Of a stretch of 64,000 nucleotides of DNA, positions 1 through 9,047 are shown one piece after another (positions within the stretch are counted from its first letter, which is position 1; the number at the start of each line of letters is the position of its first letter). The position numbers were made by a program, and so were the translations under genes. This stretch comes from Novosphingobium sp. PP1Y (GTDB lineage Bacteria; Pseudomonadota; Alphaproteobacteria; Sphingomonadales; Sphingomonadaceae), in NCBI RefSeq assembly GCF_000253255.1, contig NC_015580.1, positions 775,001-839,000 on the forward strand. Direction: 5' to 3'. Under the pieces are notes generated by a model. That model was not told where the DNA came from. It saw only the letters and a program-made list of their open reading frames with translations, and searched no databases.

Positions 1-2988
1 CGCACGGTCGACTTCCTGGTCGAGATCAACCGCAAGCTGCAGGAGCGGATCAACTACGTCATCCGGATGGAATCGGGTGTCATGACGCCGGAGGAAACCT
101 TGCAGGTGGGCACCGGCTCATGCCGCGATTCGGCCTGGCTGCTGGTCCAGCTGCTGCGCCGCCTCGGCTTCGCGGCGCGTTTCGTCTCCGGCTACTCGAT
201 CCAGCTTGTCGCCGATGTCATTCCCAAGGAAGGCCCCAAGGGCGTTCTTGAGGATGTGACCGACCTGCATGCCTGGGCCGAGGCCTATGTGCCCGGGGCC
301 GGGTGGATCGCGCTCGACGCCACTTCGGGCATGTTCGCGGGCGAAGGGCACATCCCACTGTGCGCGACCCCGCACTATCGCTCGGCAACCCCGATCGAGG
401 GCATGGCGGAGCCGGCGGAAGTCGACTTCCATTTCGAGATGGACGTCAGCCGCATTGCCGAGGCAGTGCGTATCACCAAGCCCTTCACCGACGAACGCTG
501 GGACGCGCTGCTCGAACTGGGCGACAAGGTCGATGCCGACCTCGAAGCCGGCGGCGTCAACCTGACGATGGGCGGCGAGCCGACATTCATCGCCGCCACC
601 GACTTCGAGGCGGACGAATGGAACGGCGGTGCGGTCGGCCCGACCAAGGCGGTCTATGCCGACAAGCTGATCCGTCTCCTTCGTGAGAAATTCGCGCCCG
701 GATCGCTGCTGCACCACGGGCAGGGCAAGTGGTACCCGGGCGAAAGCCTGCCGCGTTGGGGATTCTCGATCTACTGGCGCAAGGACGGCGTGCCGATCTG
801 GAAGGACCAGTCGCTGATCGCGGCCGAAAGCCCGTTGGAAAAGGGCGGCGATCCCGATCCGGTGCCGACGATGGATGTTTCCGCCGCGGAAACCCTGCTG
901 CGCGAGACGGCACGGGGGCTGGGGCTGGAGGACGATTTCGTCCAGCCCGTCTTCGAGGACATTCCCGCCTGGAACGAGCGGGAGCAGGACCTGCCGGTCA
1001 ACGTCACGCCGCTCGAGCCCAGGATCGACGACGAGGAGCTGGCGCGCCGCTTCAGGCGGACCTATCGGCGCGGTCTGACCAAGCCGGTCGGTTATGTCCT
1101 GCCGGTGCAGCGCTGGAATTCGGCCGATCAGTCGATCCCGCGCTGGAAAAGCGAACGCTGGAAAGTGCGCAAGGGCCTGCTGACGGCCGTGCCGGGCGAT
1201 TCCGCGATCGGCTATCGCCTGCCGCTCGGCGCGCTGCCGTTCGTGCCGCCCTCGGACTATCCCTATATCCACCCGCGCGACACGGCCGAGCCGCGTGAGC
1301 CGCTGGCCGATTTCCGCGCGCAAGTGGTCGCCAAGGGGCAGGACATGCGTGAAGTGGGCGCTGCCGGCGGCGACCGCCCCGCTTCGCGCGAAAGCCAGCG
1401 GGCCGAGCGCGTCGCCAGCGCCGATGGGCCGCAGGCGCAGGCGATCGTCGAGCAGGAGATCATCGACGGCGCGGTGCGCACGGCCATGACCGTGGAGCCG
1501 CGAGGGGACTACCTGGCCGTCTTCATCCCGCCGACCGAGCGGCTGGAGGACTATCTCGAACTTGTCGCCGCGATCGAGGTGGTGGCCGAGGAGAAAGGCC
1601 TGCCGGTGCGCATCGAAGGCTATGCGCCGCCGCCCGACCCGCGCCTGCAGGTGCTCAAGGTCACGCCGGACCCGGGCGTCATCGAAGTGAACATTCATCC
1701 CTCGGCATCGTGGCGCGAAACGGTGGAGATCACCGAGACGCTTTACGACTGCGCCCGGGAAGTGGGCCTGACCGCCGACAAGTTCATGGTCGATGGCCGC
1801 TCCATCGGCACCGGCGGGGGCAACCATATCGTGCTGGGCGGGCCGAGCCTGCTGGACAGCCCCTTCATCCGCCGTCCGGACCTGCTCAAGAGCTTCGTTA
1901 CCTACTGGCAGCGCCACCCGTCGCTCAGCTACCTGTTTTCCGGCCTGTTCATCGGCCCCACGAGCCAGGCTCCGCGCATCGACGAGGCGCGCCACGATGC
2001 GCTCTACGAGTTGGAGATTGCGCTGGCCCAGGTGCCCGGCCCGGATCGGGAGCAGCCCGCGCCCTGGGTGGTCGATCGGCTGTTTCGCAACCTGCTGGTC
2101 GACGTGACCGGCAATACGCACCGCACCGAGATCTGCATCGACAAGATGTTCTCGCCCGATGGTCCGACCGGACGGCTTGGCCTTGTCGAGTTCCGCGGCT
2201 TCGAGATGCCGCCAGACGCGCGCATGTCGCTGGCGCAGCAGCTCCTCCTGCGCGCGCTGACGGCGTGGTTCTGGAAGCAGCCGCTCGATGGCTCGCTGGT
2301 GCGCTGGGGAACCCAGCTGCACGACCGCTTCATGCTGGGCCATTTCGTCTGGGCCGACTTCCTCGACGTGCTCGATGACCTTGCACAGGCCGGCTACAAT
2401 TTCGATCCGGCCTGGTTCGAGGCCCAGCGCATGTTCCGCTTCCCGGTTCACGGTGAAGTCGAGGGCGGGGGCGTGACGCTGGAGATCAGCCACGCTCTCG
2501 AGCCGTGGAACGTGCTTGGGGAAACCGGCGCGATCGGCGGGACGGTGCGCTATGTCGACAGTTCGACCGAGCGCCTGCAGGTCAAGGCCACCGGACTCGT
2601 TCCCGGCCGCCACGTCATCTCGTGCAACGGGCGCCGCGTACCGCTGACGATGACCGCCTCGGGCGAAGGCGTGGGCGGCGTGCGCTACAAGGCTTGGGCC
2701 CCTGCGGAGTGCCTGCACCCGATGATGGCCGCCCATGCGCCGCTGACTTTCGACATCCTCGACTTGTGGAACAACCGCTCGCTGGGCGGCTGCGTCTATC
2801 ACGTCGCGCATCCCGGGGGACGCAATTACGATAGCGTTCCGGTCAATGGCTACGAGGCCGAAGCCCGCCGCAAGGCGCGCTTCCAGGACCATGGCCATTC
2901 TCCGGGCCCCCAGCCGATGCCACCCGAGGAGTCTCCGGGGGAATTCCCCTATTCGCTGGACCTGAGGCGACCGCCGCGTGTCATCTAG
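1..2988 (+). CDS. Transglutaminase-like / DUF2126 protein, 5'-truncated by window edge
   Basis: The reading frame is open from base 1, so the gene starts upstream; 995 residues are visible and the family is usually about 1,100 long. The first visible ~90 residues are a transglutaminase core with the Cys-His-Asp triad: Cys in GSCRDSAW (visible residue 41), His in DLHAWAEAY (codon at 268-270) and Asp in LDATSG. The remaining ~850 residues match the long DUF2126 region that follows this core, including MGGEPTF and [17 protein letters not shown]. Proteins of this type are thought to cleave or form amide bonds, but the substrate is unknown. The first Met in the window (67) is internal and is not the start. 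The stop overlaps the next gene by 11 bases. The family call is firm; the reaction is an inference from the triad. Confidence 0.9.
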   Translation, partial: RTVDFLVEINRKLQERINYVIRMESGVMTPEETLQVGTGSCRDSAWLLVQLLRRLGFAARFVSGYSIQLVADVIPKEGPKGVLEDVTDLHAWAEAYVPGAGWIALDATSGMFAGEGHIPLCATPHYRSATPIEGMAEPAEVDFHFEMDVSRIAEAVRITKPFTDERWDALLELGDKVDADLEAGGVNLTMGGEPTFIAATDFEADEWNGGAVGPTKAVYADKLIRLLREKFAPGSLLHHGQGKWYPGESLPRWGFSIYWRKDGVPIWKDQSLIAAESPLEKGGDPDPVPTMDVSAAETLLRETARGLGLEDDFVQPVFEDIPAWNEREQDLPVNVTPLEPRIDDEELARRFRRTYRRGLTKPVGYVLPVQRWNSADQSIPRWKSERWKVRKGLLTAVPGDSAIGYRLPLGALPFVPPSDYPYIHPRDTAEPREPLADFRAQVVAKGQDMREVGAAGGDRPASRESQRAERVASADGPQAQAIVEQEIIDGAVRTAMTVEPRGDYLAVFIPPTERLEDYLELVAAIEVVAEEKGLPVRIEGYAPPPDPRLQVLKVTPDPGVIEVNIHPSASWRETVEITETLYDCAREVGLTADKFMVDGRSIGTGGGNHIVLGGPSLLDSPFIRRPDLLKSFVTYWQRHPSLSYLFSGLFIGPTSQAPRIDEARHDALYELEIALAQVPGPDREQPAPWVVDRLFRNLLVDVTGNTHRTEICIDKMFSPDGPTGRLGLVEFRGFEMPPDARMSLAQQLLLRALTAWFWKQPLDGSLVRWGTQLHDRFMLGHFVWADFLDVLDDLAQAGYNFDPAWFEAQRMFRFPVHGEVEGGGVTLEISHALEPWNVLGETGAIGGTVRYVDSSTERLQVKATGLVPGRHVISCNGRRVPLTMTASGEGVGGVRYKAWAPAECLHPMMAAHAPLTFDILDLWNNRSLGGCVYHVAHPGGRNYDSVPVNGYEAEARRKARFQDHGHSPGPQPMPPEESPGEFPYSLDLRRPPRVI

Positions 2989-5467
2989 TCCACCCAGCGA
3001 GGCCAGGGAGAGGCCGCCCGGCTGGCTTGACGAATATCCTGCCGAGGCATCCCGCGGCGATCTGTTCCGCGATGCGACCGAGCCCATGGCCGCGCGCTGG
3101 AAGGCCGTGGTAGAAAGCCTGGCCAGCAAGGCAGATGGCGATCCTTCCTCCCTGCAGGATGCAGCGGCCCGTCATGCGGCTGACCTTGGCGTCACGTTCC
3201 GCGTAACCGGCGATGAGGATGAACGGGCCTGGCCGCTCAACGTCATGCCGCTGATCATCGCTGCCGACGAATGGGCCAAGGTCGAGCGCGGCCTCGTCCA
3301 GCGGGCCACGCTGATGGAGCAGCTCGCTGCCGACATCTATGGCTCGCAGCGGCTGGTCAAGGAGGGCCATCTGCCCGCTGGCGTGATTGCCGGCAGCCCC
3401 TTCTTCGCCCGCAAGATGATGGCGATGAAGCCCCGGCAGGGCCGCTTCATCCATGTCTATTCCGCCGATCTTGCCCGTGGGCCCAAGGGGCAGTGGCGCA
3501 TCCTCAACGACCGGGTGCGCATTGCCAGCGGCGTGGGCTATGCGCTCGAGAACCGGCTGGCGATGGGGCGCACGACCGACAACCTGATGGTCGAGACGCG
3601 CGTTCGCCGCCTGACCGAATTCTTCGTTCACATGCGTGAGGGGATGGCTGCGGCCTGCAACCGCGATCAACCGCGCGTCGCCCTGCTGACGCCAGGGCGC
3701 TTCAACCAGACTTACGCGGAGCAGGCCCACCTTGCCCGCTACCTCGGTTTTCCGCTGGTCGAAGGGCGCGATCTCTCGGTGCTGGACCAGCGGCTCTACG
3801 TCGGCACCATCGCCGGGCCAAAGCGCGTCGATGCGGTCTGGCGATGGATGAATACCAATTCGCTCGATCCGCTGACTTTCGATGCCAAGTCGCAGATCGG
3901 TGTGGCCAACCTCTACGACGCCTGGGACGCGGGCGGCGTGGAAATGGTCAACTGGCCGGGCACGGAAGTCCTCGAGTCCCCAGCCTTCGCCGCCTTCATG
4001 CCGCGCCTGTGCCGGGTGCTGCTGGGCCAGGAGCCGCTGCTGCCCAATATCGCCACCTGGTGGTGCGGGCAGGCGGCGGAAAGCTCGGCGGTCGCCGCCC
4101 GGCTCGACGAGCTGACGCTGCTCCCGGCCTTCGGCCAGCGGGTGGAGGGCCTGCCCTCGCGGCGCGCGGTGGAAGGGCGTTCGCTCAATGACAGGCAACG
4201 CACGGCCCTGCTCGAGGCGCTGTGGCGGCGGCCGATGGACTATTGCGGCCAGGAAATCGTTCACCTGTCCACCACGCCCGCAGTCATCGACGGCGAGATC
4301 GTGCCGCGCCCCTTCACGGTACGCGCCTTCGTGGCCCGGACTGCCGACGGCAGCTGGACGGTCATGCCCGGCGGCTTTGCGCGCCTGTCCTCCTCGAACG
4401 GGTTGCCGACGACGCTGATGGGCGCGGGCGACCTCTCCGCCGATGTCTGGATCGTCGACGACAGGCCGATGGAGGCGCATTCGCGCGCTATGCTCTACGA
4501 GGAGCCGCCGATATCGCGCGGTGGCGGTATCCTGGCATCGCAGGCGGCGGACAATCTGTTCTGGTTCGGACGGTACAACGAGCGGGCGGAAATGACGGTG
4601 CGGATCGTGCGCACCATCCTCGACAGTTCGGTGGAGATCGACGGCAGCCTATCTGCGCAGGGCAACGTGCTGCAGGGCCTGATCGGGATGCTCGTCGCGC
4701 GCGGGGCAATCGCGCCGAAGACGTCCGGCCAGCCCGCCGCGGCCATCTGCGCCGCCGCACTGTCCGATGCCGCCGAACCGGGCAGTGCCGCCGCCCTGCT
4801 GCATCGCCGCCAGGAAGTGGGCCTTTCCCTGCGCGAGCGCTTTGCGCGTGACTTCTGGCGCATCGTCAGCCGGCCGATGCCGATGGTCGACATGCGCAGG
4901 CCGCAGAGCATGCTTTCGACGGTGCGCTGGCTGACCGAACATTTCAGCGCGCTGGCCGGGCTCGTTTCGGAAAACATGGTGCGCAGCGCTGCCTGGCGTT
5001 TCCTCGAGATCGGCAAGCGGCTTGAGCGCGCGCAGGCGCTGTGCCGCACGGTCAACTGCCTGGTGCGCGACGAGGATGACAGTGAGGTGCTGGGCGCCTT
5101 GCTGGACTTGTGCGACAGCCAGATCATCTACGGCTCGCGCTATCTCTCGCAGCCGATGATCAATCCGGTGCGCGACCTCGTCCTGCTCGACCCCGACAAT
5201 CCGCGCGCGCTTGTCTTCCAGGTGGCCGAGATCGTCGCTCATCTCGAAGCCTTGCCAAGCGTCAGCGACGACAATCTGCCCGAGCCGCCCTTGCGCGCGG
5301 CGCGGGCGCTTTTCGGCGAACTTCAGGCCGCGGCGGCGCAGGACATGACCTCGGATCGGCTGGCCGACATCGAATCGCGCCTGCTTGAGCTTTCCGATGC
5401 CATCTCCGTGCGCTATTTCCTGCAATTCGATCGCGACGAGGCAGAGAAGCGAACGCGACTTTTGTAA
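2978..5467 (+). CDS. Circularly permuted ATP-grasp protein fused to alpha-E domain (DUF404/407 + DUF403)
   Basis: This 829-residue protein starts at GTG inside the end of the upstream gene. Residues ~60-480 look like the circularly permuted ATP-grasp domain ([39 protein letters not shown]). From residue ~520 it reads [19 protein letters not shown], the typical opening of an alpha-E domain, which runs to the C-terminus. The two domains are often encoded by adjacent separate genes; here they are one chain. ATP-grasp enzymes ligate a carboxylate to an amine using ATP, and this subgroup has been predicted from genomic context to build or modify peptides; no substrate is known. The stop overlaps the next ATG by one base, so the three genes are probably cotranscribed and translationally coupled. 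Confidence 0.9.
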   Translation: MSSSPPSEARERPPGWLDEYPAEASRGDLFRDATEPMAARWKAVVESLASKADGDPSSLQDAAARHAADLGVTFRVTGDEDERAWPLNVMPLIIAADEWAKVERGLVQRATLMEQLAADIYGSQRLVKEGHLPAGVIAGSPFFARKMMAMKPRQGRFIHVYSADLARGPKGQWRILNDRVRIASGVGYALENRLAMGRTTDNLMVETRVRRLTEFFVHMREGMAAACNRDQPRVALLTPGRFNQTYAEQAHLARYLGFPLVEGRDLSVLDQRLYVGTIAGPKRVDAVWRWMNTNSLDPLTFDAKSQIGVANLYDAWDAGGVEMVNWPGTEVLESPAFAAFMPRLCRVLLGQEPLLPNIATWWCGQAAESSAVAARLDELTLLPAFGQRVEGLPSRRAVEGRSLNDRQRTALLEALWRRPMDYCGQEIVHLSTTPAVIDGEIVPRPFTVRAFVARTADGSWTVMPGGFARLSSSNGLPTTLMGAGDLSADVWIVDDRPMEAHSRAMLYEEPPISRGGGILASQAADNLFWFGRYNERAEMTVRIVRTILDSSVEIDGSLSAQGNVLQGLIGMLVARGAIAPKTSGQPAAAICAAALSDAAEPGSAAALLHRRQEVGLSLRERFARDFWRIVSRPMPMVDMRRPQSMLSTVRWLTEHFSALAGLVSENMVRSAAWRFLEIGKRLERAQALCRTVNCLVRDEDDSEVLGALLDLCDSQIIYGSRYLSQPMINPVRDLVLLDPDNPRALVFQVAEIVAHLEALPSVSDDNLPEPPLRAARALFGELQAAAAQDMTSDRLADIESRLLELSDAISVRYFLQFDRDEAEKRTRLL

Positions 5468-6348
5468 TGCGCTATTCCGTCAGTCATATCACGACGCTGG
5501 ATTACGCAGCGCCGGTCAGTCTTGCGCAGTTCAACGTGCGGCTGCGTCCGGCGGCGTGGCCGGGACAGGCGGTGGGCGATTTTACCCTGAGCGTCGATCC
5601 GCAGCCGGCCCAGATCGTCGACAGCGACGGCGGCTATTACATAAACGAATCGCGCTTCACGCTGCGGCAGCCGATCCGTCACCTGCAGATCGAGAGCCGT
5701 TTCACGGTCGAGAAGGAATCGCTTCCCTTCTTCGTGACCGGGGCGCCGGGCCCCGATCTGGCGGAGATCCGCGAAACCGCGATGAAGCTGCCCGACCTTT
5801 CGCCGCTGGGTCCGGCCTCGTACATCTATGCCTCGCCGATCGCCGCGCCCGAGCGTGACATTGCCTTGTGGGCGAGCGGGTTCCTGACCGAAACGATGCC
5901 GGTGATGGAAGCGGGGCGCATGCTGATGGACACCATCCACCAGCAGTTCGCCTACGATGCCAAGGCCACGGCAACCGACACGCCGCCGATCGAGGCGTTC
6001 AACAATCGCCACGGGGTCTGCCAGGACTTCAGCCACATCATGATCATCGCCGCGCGGGCGCACGGCATACCCGCCGCCTATGTGAGCGGCTACCTGCGCA
6101 CGATTCCGCCGCCGGGGCAGGCGCGGCTGGTCGGGGCCGATGCCATGCATGCCTGGGTCAACCTGTGGTGCGGGGAGGACCTGGGCTGGGTCGGATTCGA
6201 CCCGACCAACGCGATGTTGGCGGATACCGACCACATCTTCATCGGCATGGGGCGCGACTATGGCGATGTCGCGCCGCTCGACGGGACGTTCCGTGGCGGG
6301 GCGCAGCAGAGCATGCACTTTTCCGTCGACGTCGCCCCGCTGGACTGA
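5467..6348 (+). CDS. Transglutaminase-like cysteine protease family protein
   Basis: This 293-residue protein has an N-terminal beta-rich domain (YSVSHITTLDYAAPVSLAQF) typical of bacterial transglutaminase-like proteins, then a core with all three catalytic residues: Cys in HGVCQDFSHIM, His in MHAWVNLWCG and Asp in WVGFDPTNAM. No signal peptide is visible, so it is probably cytoplasmic. It shares one base (TAATG) with the stop of the ATP-grasp/alpha-E gene. A transglutaminase, an ATP-grasp/alpha-E protein and a second, larger transglutaminase in one operon is a recurrent arrangement. The hydrolase or transferase role is inferred from the triad; the substrate is not evident. Confidence 0.9.
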   Translation: MRYSVSHITTLDYAAPVSLAQFNVRLRPAAWPGQAVGDFTLSVDPQPAQIVDSDGGYYINESRFTLRQPIRHLQIESRFTVEKESLPFFVTGAPGPDLAEIRETAMKLPDLSPLGPASYIYASPIAAPERDIALWASGFLTETMPVMEAGRMLMDTIHQQFAYDAKATATDTPPIEAFNNRHGVCQDFSHIMIIAARAHGIPAAYVSGYLRTIPPPGQARLVGADAMHAWVNLWCGEDLGWVGFDPTNAMLADTDHIFIGMGRDYGDVAPLDGTFRGGAQQSMHFSVDVAPLD

Positions 6349-6361
6349 GCTTTCACGCACC

Positions 6362-6655
6362 ATGGAATGGATCGTGGCGGGCGCCGCATGGTTGCTGCTT
6401 ATCAACTTCGTGACGTTCGCCAGCTTCGGCTTCGACAAGGTGCGGGCCCGCAAGGGTGGGCGGCGCGTGCCTGAATTCGATCTACTGCTGATGGCGCTGC
6501 TGGGCGGCAGTCCAGCTGCTTTTGCGGCGCGCTGGGCATTCCGGCACAAGACCCGCAAGCAGCCGTTCTCATGGCGCCTGTCCGTCATTGCCGCCCTGCA
6601 GGTGGGTGCGCTGATCGGGCTGGTTTTCGCTCAGGCGCCTTTCCTGCCTGCCTAG
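6362..6655 (+). CDS. DUF1294 family small membrane protein
   Basis: This 97-residue protein has a hydrophobic N-terminal segment (residues ~4-20), a short basic stretch around FGFDKVRARKGGRRVPE, and two further hydrophobic segments. The pattern FDKxRA followed by a small-residue membrane segment (LLGGSPAA) and FRHKTRK is typical of DUF1294 proteins. I chose the ATG at 6362 because it gives the usual family length; the frame is open further upstream but runs inside the transglutaminase gene. It lies 13 bases after that gene and may be cotranscribed with it. Function is unknown. Confidence 0.8.
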   Translation: MEWIVAGAAWLLLINFVTFASFGFDKVRARKGGRRVPEFDLLLMALLGGSPAAFAARWAFRHKTRKQPFSWRLSVIAALQVGALIGLVFAQAPFLPA

Positions 6656-6675
6656 GCCAGCGGCGTGCTACCCGT

Positions 6676-7125
6676 TCACAAGGAACGGGGTGTGTGCAGG
6701 GTGGCTGGCTCCTGCGGGAAGATCCCGGCCAACGCGAGCGCCGCGCCGAGCTTCGAGAGCGTTTCGAGCACGTCGCCAACGCTATCCTCGAGCACGAGCA
6801 GGTCCAGCGTATCCCGAGTCGCACCGGGGCCGCGATCGCGCAACGAGGTCACGAGTTTGAGAATCAGCGCTTCGTGCTCGGATACATGCTCGCAGGGCAG
6901 CGGGCAGAAGGCGAACGTCTCCAGCGCATCGCGATTGAACAGCAACATGGCGCGGTGGAAGGGCTGGAGCCCGCCGATCATCCGCTAGCGCGCGAAAGCC
7001 GGGGCCAGGGTCTGCGCCGGGCAGCGCTTGCTGGCGATGGCCGTGACCCATGCGCGCATCGACCAGACGAGGAAGCGGCTGCCTTCATCGAGGGCGCTCA
7101 GGGGGCGATCGACATATTGATACAT
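6676..7125 (-). pseudogene. Fur-box-controlled conserved protein, interrupted by an in-frame TAG
   Basis: Reading on the minus strand from ATG 7125, 46 codons (MYQYVDRPLSALDEG...) run to a TAG at 6985-6987. The same frame then continues through CGG and ATG (6979-6981) for another 101 residues to the stop at 6676. No Shine-Dalgarno sequence precedes the internal ATG, while GGAG stands about 11 bases before the first one. The simplest reading is one gene of ~149 codons in which a TGG (Trp) became TAG. The downstream half carries a Cys/His-rich stretch, CPLPCEHVSEHE, that could bind metal. A promoter and a strong Fur box lie just upstream. I do not recognise the family. Alternatives are two coupled genes, amber read-through or a sequencing error. 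Confidence 0.55.
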
Positions 7126-7151
7126 CAGGCAGACTCCAAAGGGTTGCAAAT

Positions 7152-7170
7152 GCGAATGATTATCATTAGC
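7152..7170 (-). promoter_or_regulatory. Fur box upstream of the interrupted gene
   Basis: The 19-base site matches the classical ferric-uptake-regulator consensus at 16 of 19 positions, with the central AATGATTATCATT (7155-7167) perfect and palindromic apart from its centre. It sits 27 bases before the ATG at 7125 and overlaps the expected transcription start of the promoter at 7173-7200, the placement expected for iron-dependent repression. The match is read directly; binding by Fur itself is inferred. Confidence 0.75.
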
Positions 7171-7172
7171 TA

Positions 7173-7200
7173 GTGATACGTGGCTGACGCGCTTCGTCAA
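7173..7200 (-). promoter_or_regulatory. Sigma70-type promoter for the Fur-box gene
   Basis: On the minus strand, TTGACG (7195-7200) and TATCAC (7173-7178) are separated by 16 bases. The -35 hexamer differs from consensus at one position and the -10 at two. The predicted start lies inside the Fur box, so the two sites support each other. Confidence 0.6.
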
Positions 7201-7447
7201 GCCCCTCAGGAGCGGCAATTGTCATGGGTTGTCGTTCTCATCCTGCACCTTGGCCGGGGCCGCCCTCCAGTGACCCACCCAATGCCCCGGCCAACTTTTC
7301 CCACCTTATGAGTCCGTTATCCCGGGGTTCTGCCGGGCTTTTGCGCAAGGTTGTCCACAGGCTGCGGCCAGGTGCGACACGATGCCTGCCTGACACCGGC
7401 TCTTGATCGATGCGGACTGGAGAGTTGGGGGAAAGGGCTGGCAGGCC

Positions 7448-8107
7448 TCAGCCGCGCGCGGCGCGCACGGCTGCGCCGCCGGCGAAGGGCGCGATGGCCA
7501 GCAGGACGAGGCTGGCCGCGGCAGTCAAGGCCAGGCCGCTTTCGCCGCCAAGCGACAGACTGCCCGCGCCGAAGATCAGCAGCGGTACGGCCATCGGGAT
7601 GACCAGCAGGCCCGAGAGCGCCGCGCCTCCGCGCAGTCCTGCAGTCAGGGCCGCCACGGTCACGCCAAGGGCCGCAAGGCCCGGTGTGCCGGCCAGCAGT
7701 CCGATTTCGACGATTCGCAGCGTCTGGGCATCGATGCCCAGCAGCGCCGAAGCGGGAAGGGCCGCCAGCATGAGCGGCGGCCCGAAGCTGAGCCAATGGG
7801 CCAGCACCCGCACGGTGATCACCATTTCCTCGGAAATGCCGCGCAGGGCCCACTGGTCGAACATGCCCTGTTCGATGTCGGGTTCGATCAGGCGGTCGAG
7901 CGGCAGGATCGCGGCGAGCAGGGCAGCGACCCAGATCACCCCGCCGCCGGTGCGCTCCAGCAGGCGGGCGTCAGGGCCAACGGCGAAGGGATAGAGCATC
8001 GCCACGGACAGGAAGAACAGGATCGGCAGTACCGCGCCGCCGCCGCGTCCGCCCAGCAGCAGGCGTGCAAGATCGCGGCGCAGCAGGGCTGAGAAGCGGC
8101 CGCTCAT
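7448..8107 (-). CDS. ccmB: Heme exporter protein CcmB
   Basis: This 219-residue protein has about six membrane segments and is the membrane subunit of the CcmAB transporter that drives cytochrome c maturation in the inner membrane. Visible family features are the N-terminal RDLARLLLGGRGGGAVLP segment, ERTGGGVIWVAALLA and the cytoplasmic DRLIEPDIEQGMFDQW loop. Its ATG overlaps the stop of ccmA by four bases, so the two are translationally coupled. Length is normal. CcmC, which often follows ccmB, is not found downstream; the next gene on this strand is the unrelated Fur-box gene. Confidence 0.92.
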   Translation of the reverse strand: MSGRFSALLRRDLARLLLGGRGGGAVLPILFFLSVAMLYPFAVGPDARLLERTGGGVIWVAALLAAILPLDRLIEPDIEQGMFDQWALRGISEEMVITVRVLAHWLSFGPPLMLAALPASALLGIDAQTLRIVEIGLLAGTPGLAALGVTVAALTAGLRGGAALSGLLVIPMAVPLLIFGAGSLSLGGESGLALTAAASLVLLAIAPFAGGAAVRAARG

Positions 8108-8682
8108 GCCGCGTAGTCCGCGAGGGCCAGCTTTTCCATGCCGGGCAGGGAGAATGTCTGGTGCGAGGCAATCAGGGCGATCCCGCCTGCCGCACAGTGT
8201 TCCGCTGTCAGTTGCTCGGTCAGTTCCACGGCATGTCCGTCGAGTCCGTTGAGCGGCTCATCGAGGAGCCAGATCGGCGCCTTCTGCCCGATCAGGCGCG
8301 AGAGCGCGGCGCGCTTCTTCTGGCCGGTTGAAAGGTAGCGCACCGGCACGTCCAGCAGGCCGGCAAGGCCAAGGCGCGCCAGTCCGTTGTCCGCTGCGTT
8401 GTCGATCCCCTGCCAGAAGTCCAGCGCCTTGCCGAGCGGGAGGTGCGGGTCGAGGGCGGGGCGTTCGTCGACGAGGCCGATGGTGCCTTGCGATTCGACC
8501 GAACCGGCATAGGCGGGCGCAAGACCGGCGACGATGCGCAGCAGGCTCGATTTGCCGATGCCGTTGCTGCCTGCAACCTGCAGCGCCTGTCCGGCGTTGA
8601 GGGTCAGGGAAAGATTACGAAACAACAGCCTGTCCCCACGTCGACACGCGAGATCCCGGACGACGATAAAGGCCTCTTGCAT
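8104..8682 (-). CDS. ccmA: Cytochrome c maturation ATP-binding protein CcmA
   Basis: This 192-residue ABC ATPase energises the CcmAB complex, which releases holo-CcmE for heme transfer to apocytochrome c. Walker A is GSNGIGKS (residues 38-45), the signature is LSTGQ (117-121), Walker B is IWLLDEP (137-143), and a switch His lies in IASHQ. The short length without an extra C-terminal domain is typical of CcmA. It is the first gene of a ccmA-ccmB unit and is divergent from phhB, 47 bases away, so both promoters must lie in or near that short gap. Confidence 0.93.
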   Translation of the reverse strand: MQEAFIVVRDLACRRGDRLLFRNLSLTLNAGQALQVAGSNGIGKSSLLRIVAGLAPAYAGSVESQGTIGLVDERPALDPHLPLGKALDFWQGIDNAADNGLARLGLAGLLDVPVRYLSTGQKKRAALSRLIGQKAPIWLLDEPLNGLDGHAVELTEQLTAEHCAAGGIALIASHQTFSLPGMEKLALADYAA

Positions 8683-8729
8683 GGAGGCAGTCGATAGTGG
8701 AAAGGCGGCGAACTGCCAAGGAGACCATA

Positions 8730-9029
8730 ATGGCGATCGAGCGACTATCTGGTGCGAAGTTGGACGAGGTGCTGGCAGGGCTGCCGGGGTGGTCGCTTCG
8801 CGAGGATGGCCTTGCCATTACCCGCGAGCTCAAGTTCGCGGATTTCAACGAGGCTTTCGGGTTCATGACCCGGGTCGCGATCCAGGCCGACAAGGTCGAT
8901 CACCACCCCGAATGGTTCAACGTCTACAATCGCGTCGTGATCACGCTCACGACTCACGATGCCGACGGCCTCAGTCAGCGCGACGTGGACCTGGCGTCGT
9001 TCATCGACGGCCTCGCTCCGGCTACCTGA
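8730..9029 (+). CDS. phhB: 4a-hydroxytetrahydrobiopterin dehydratase (PCD)
   Basis: This 99-residue enzyme dehydrates 4a-hydroxytetrahydrobiopterin, the pterin product of aromatic amino acid hydroxylases, so the cofactor can be recycled. The diagnostic motif is present: [14 protein letters not shown] followed by THD and a late Asp. I chose ATG 8730 rather than a start 33 bases earlier because AAGGAGA (8718-8724) lies at the right spacing and the length then fits the family. No phenylalanine hydroxylase gene is in the window, so the partner must be elsewhere or the protein has another role. Confidence 0.93.
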   Translation: MAIERLSGAKLDEVLAGLPGWSLREDGLAITRELKFADFNEAFGFMTRVAIQADKVDHHPEWFNVYNRVVITLTTHDADGLSQRDVDLASFIDGLAPAT

Positions 9030-9047
9030 TCCATTCGGTCTCGCTCC

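Noticed and set aside
118..3129. 1003-codon open frame on the minus strand opposite the transglutaminase/DUF2126 gene
   Set aside because: Its codons are forced by the real gene in a GC-rich genome; the product has no recognisable domain and is Arg/Ala/Gly-rich, as shadow frames are.
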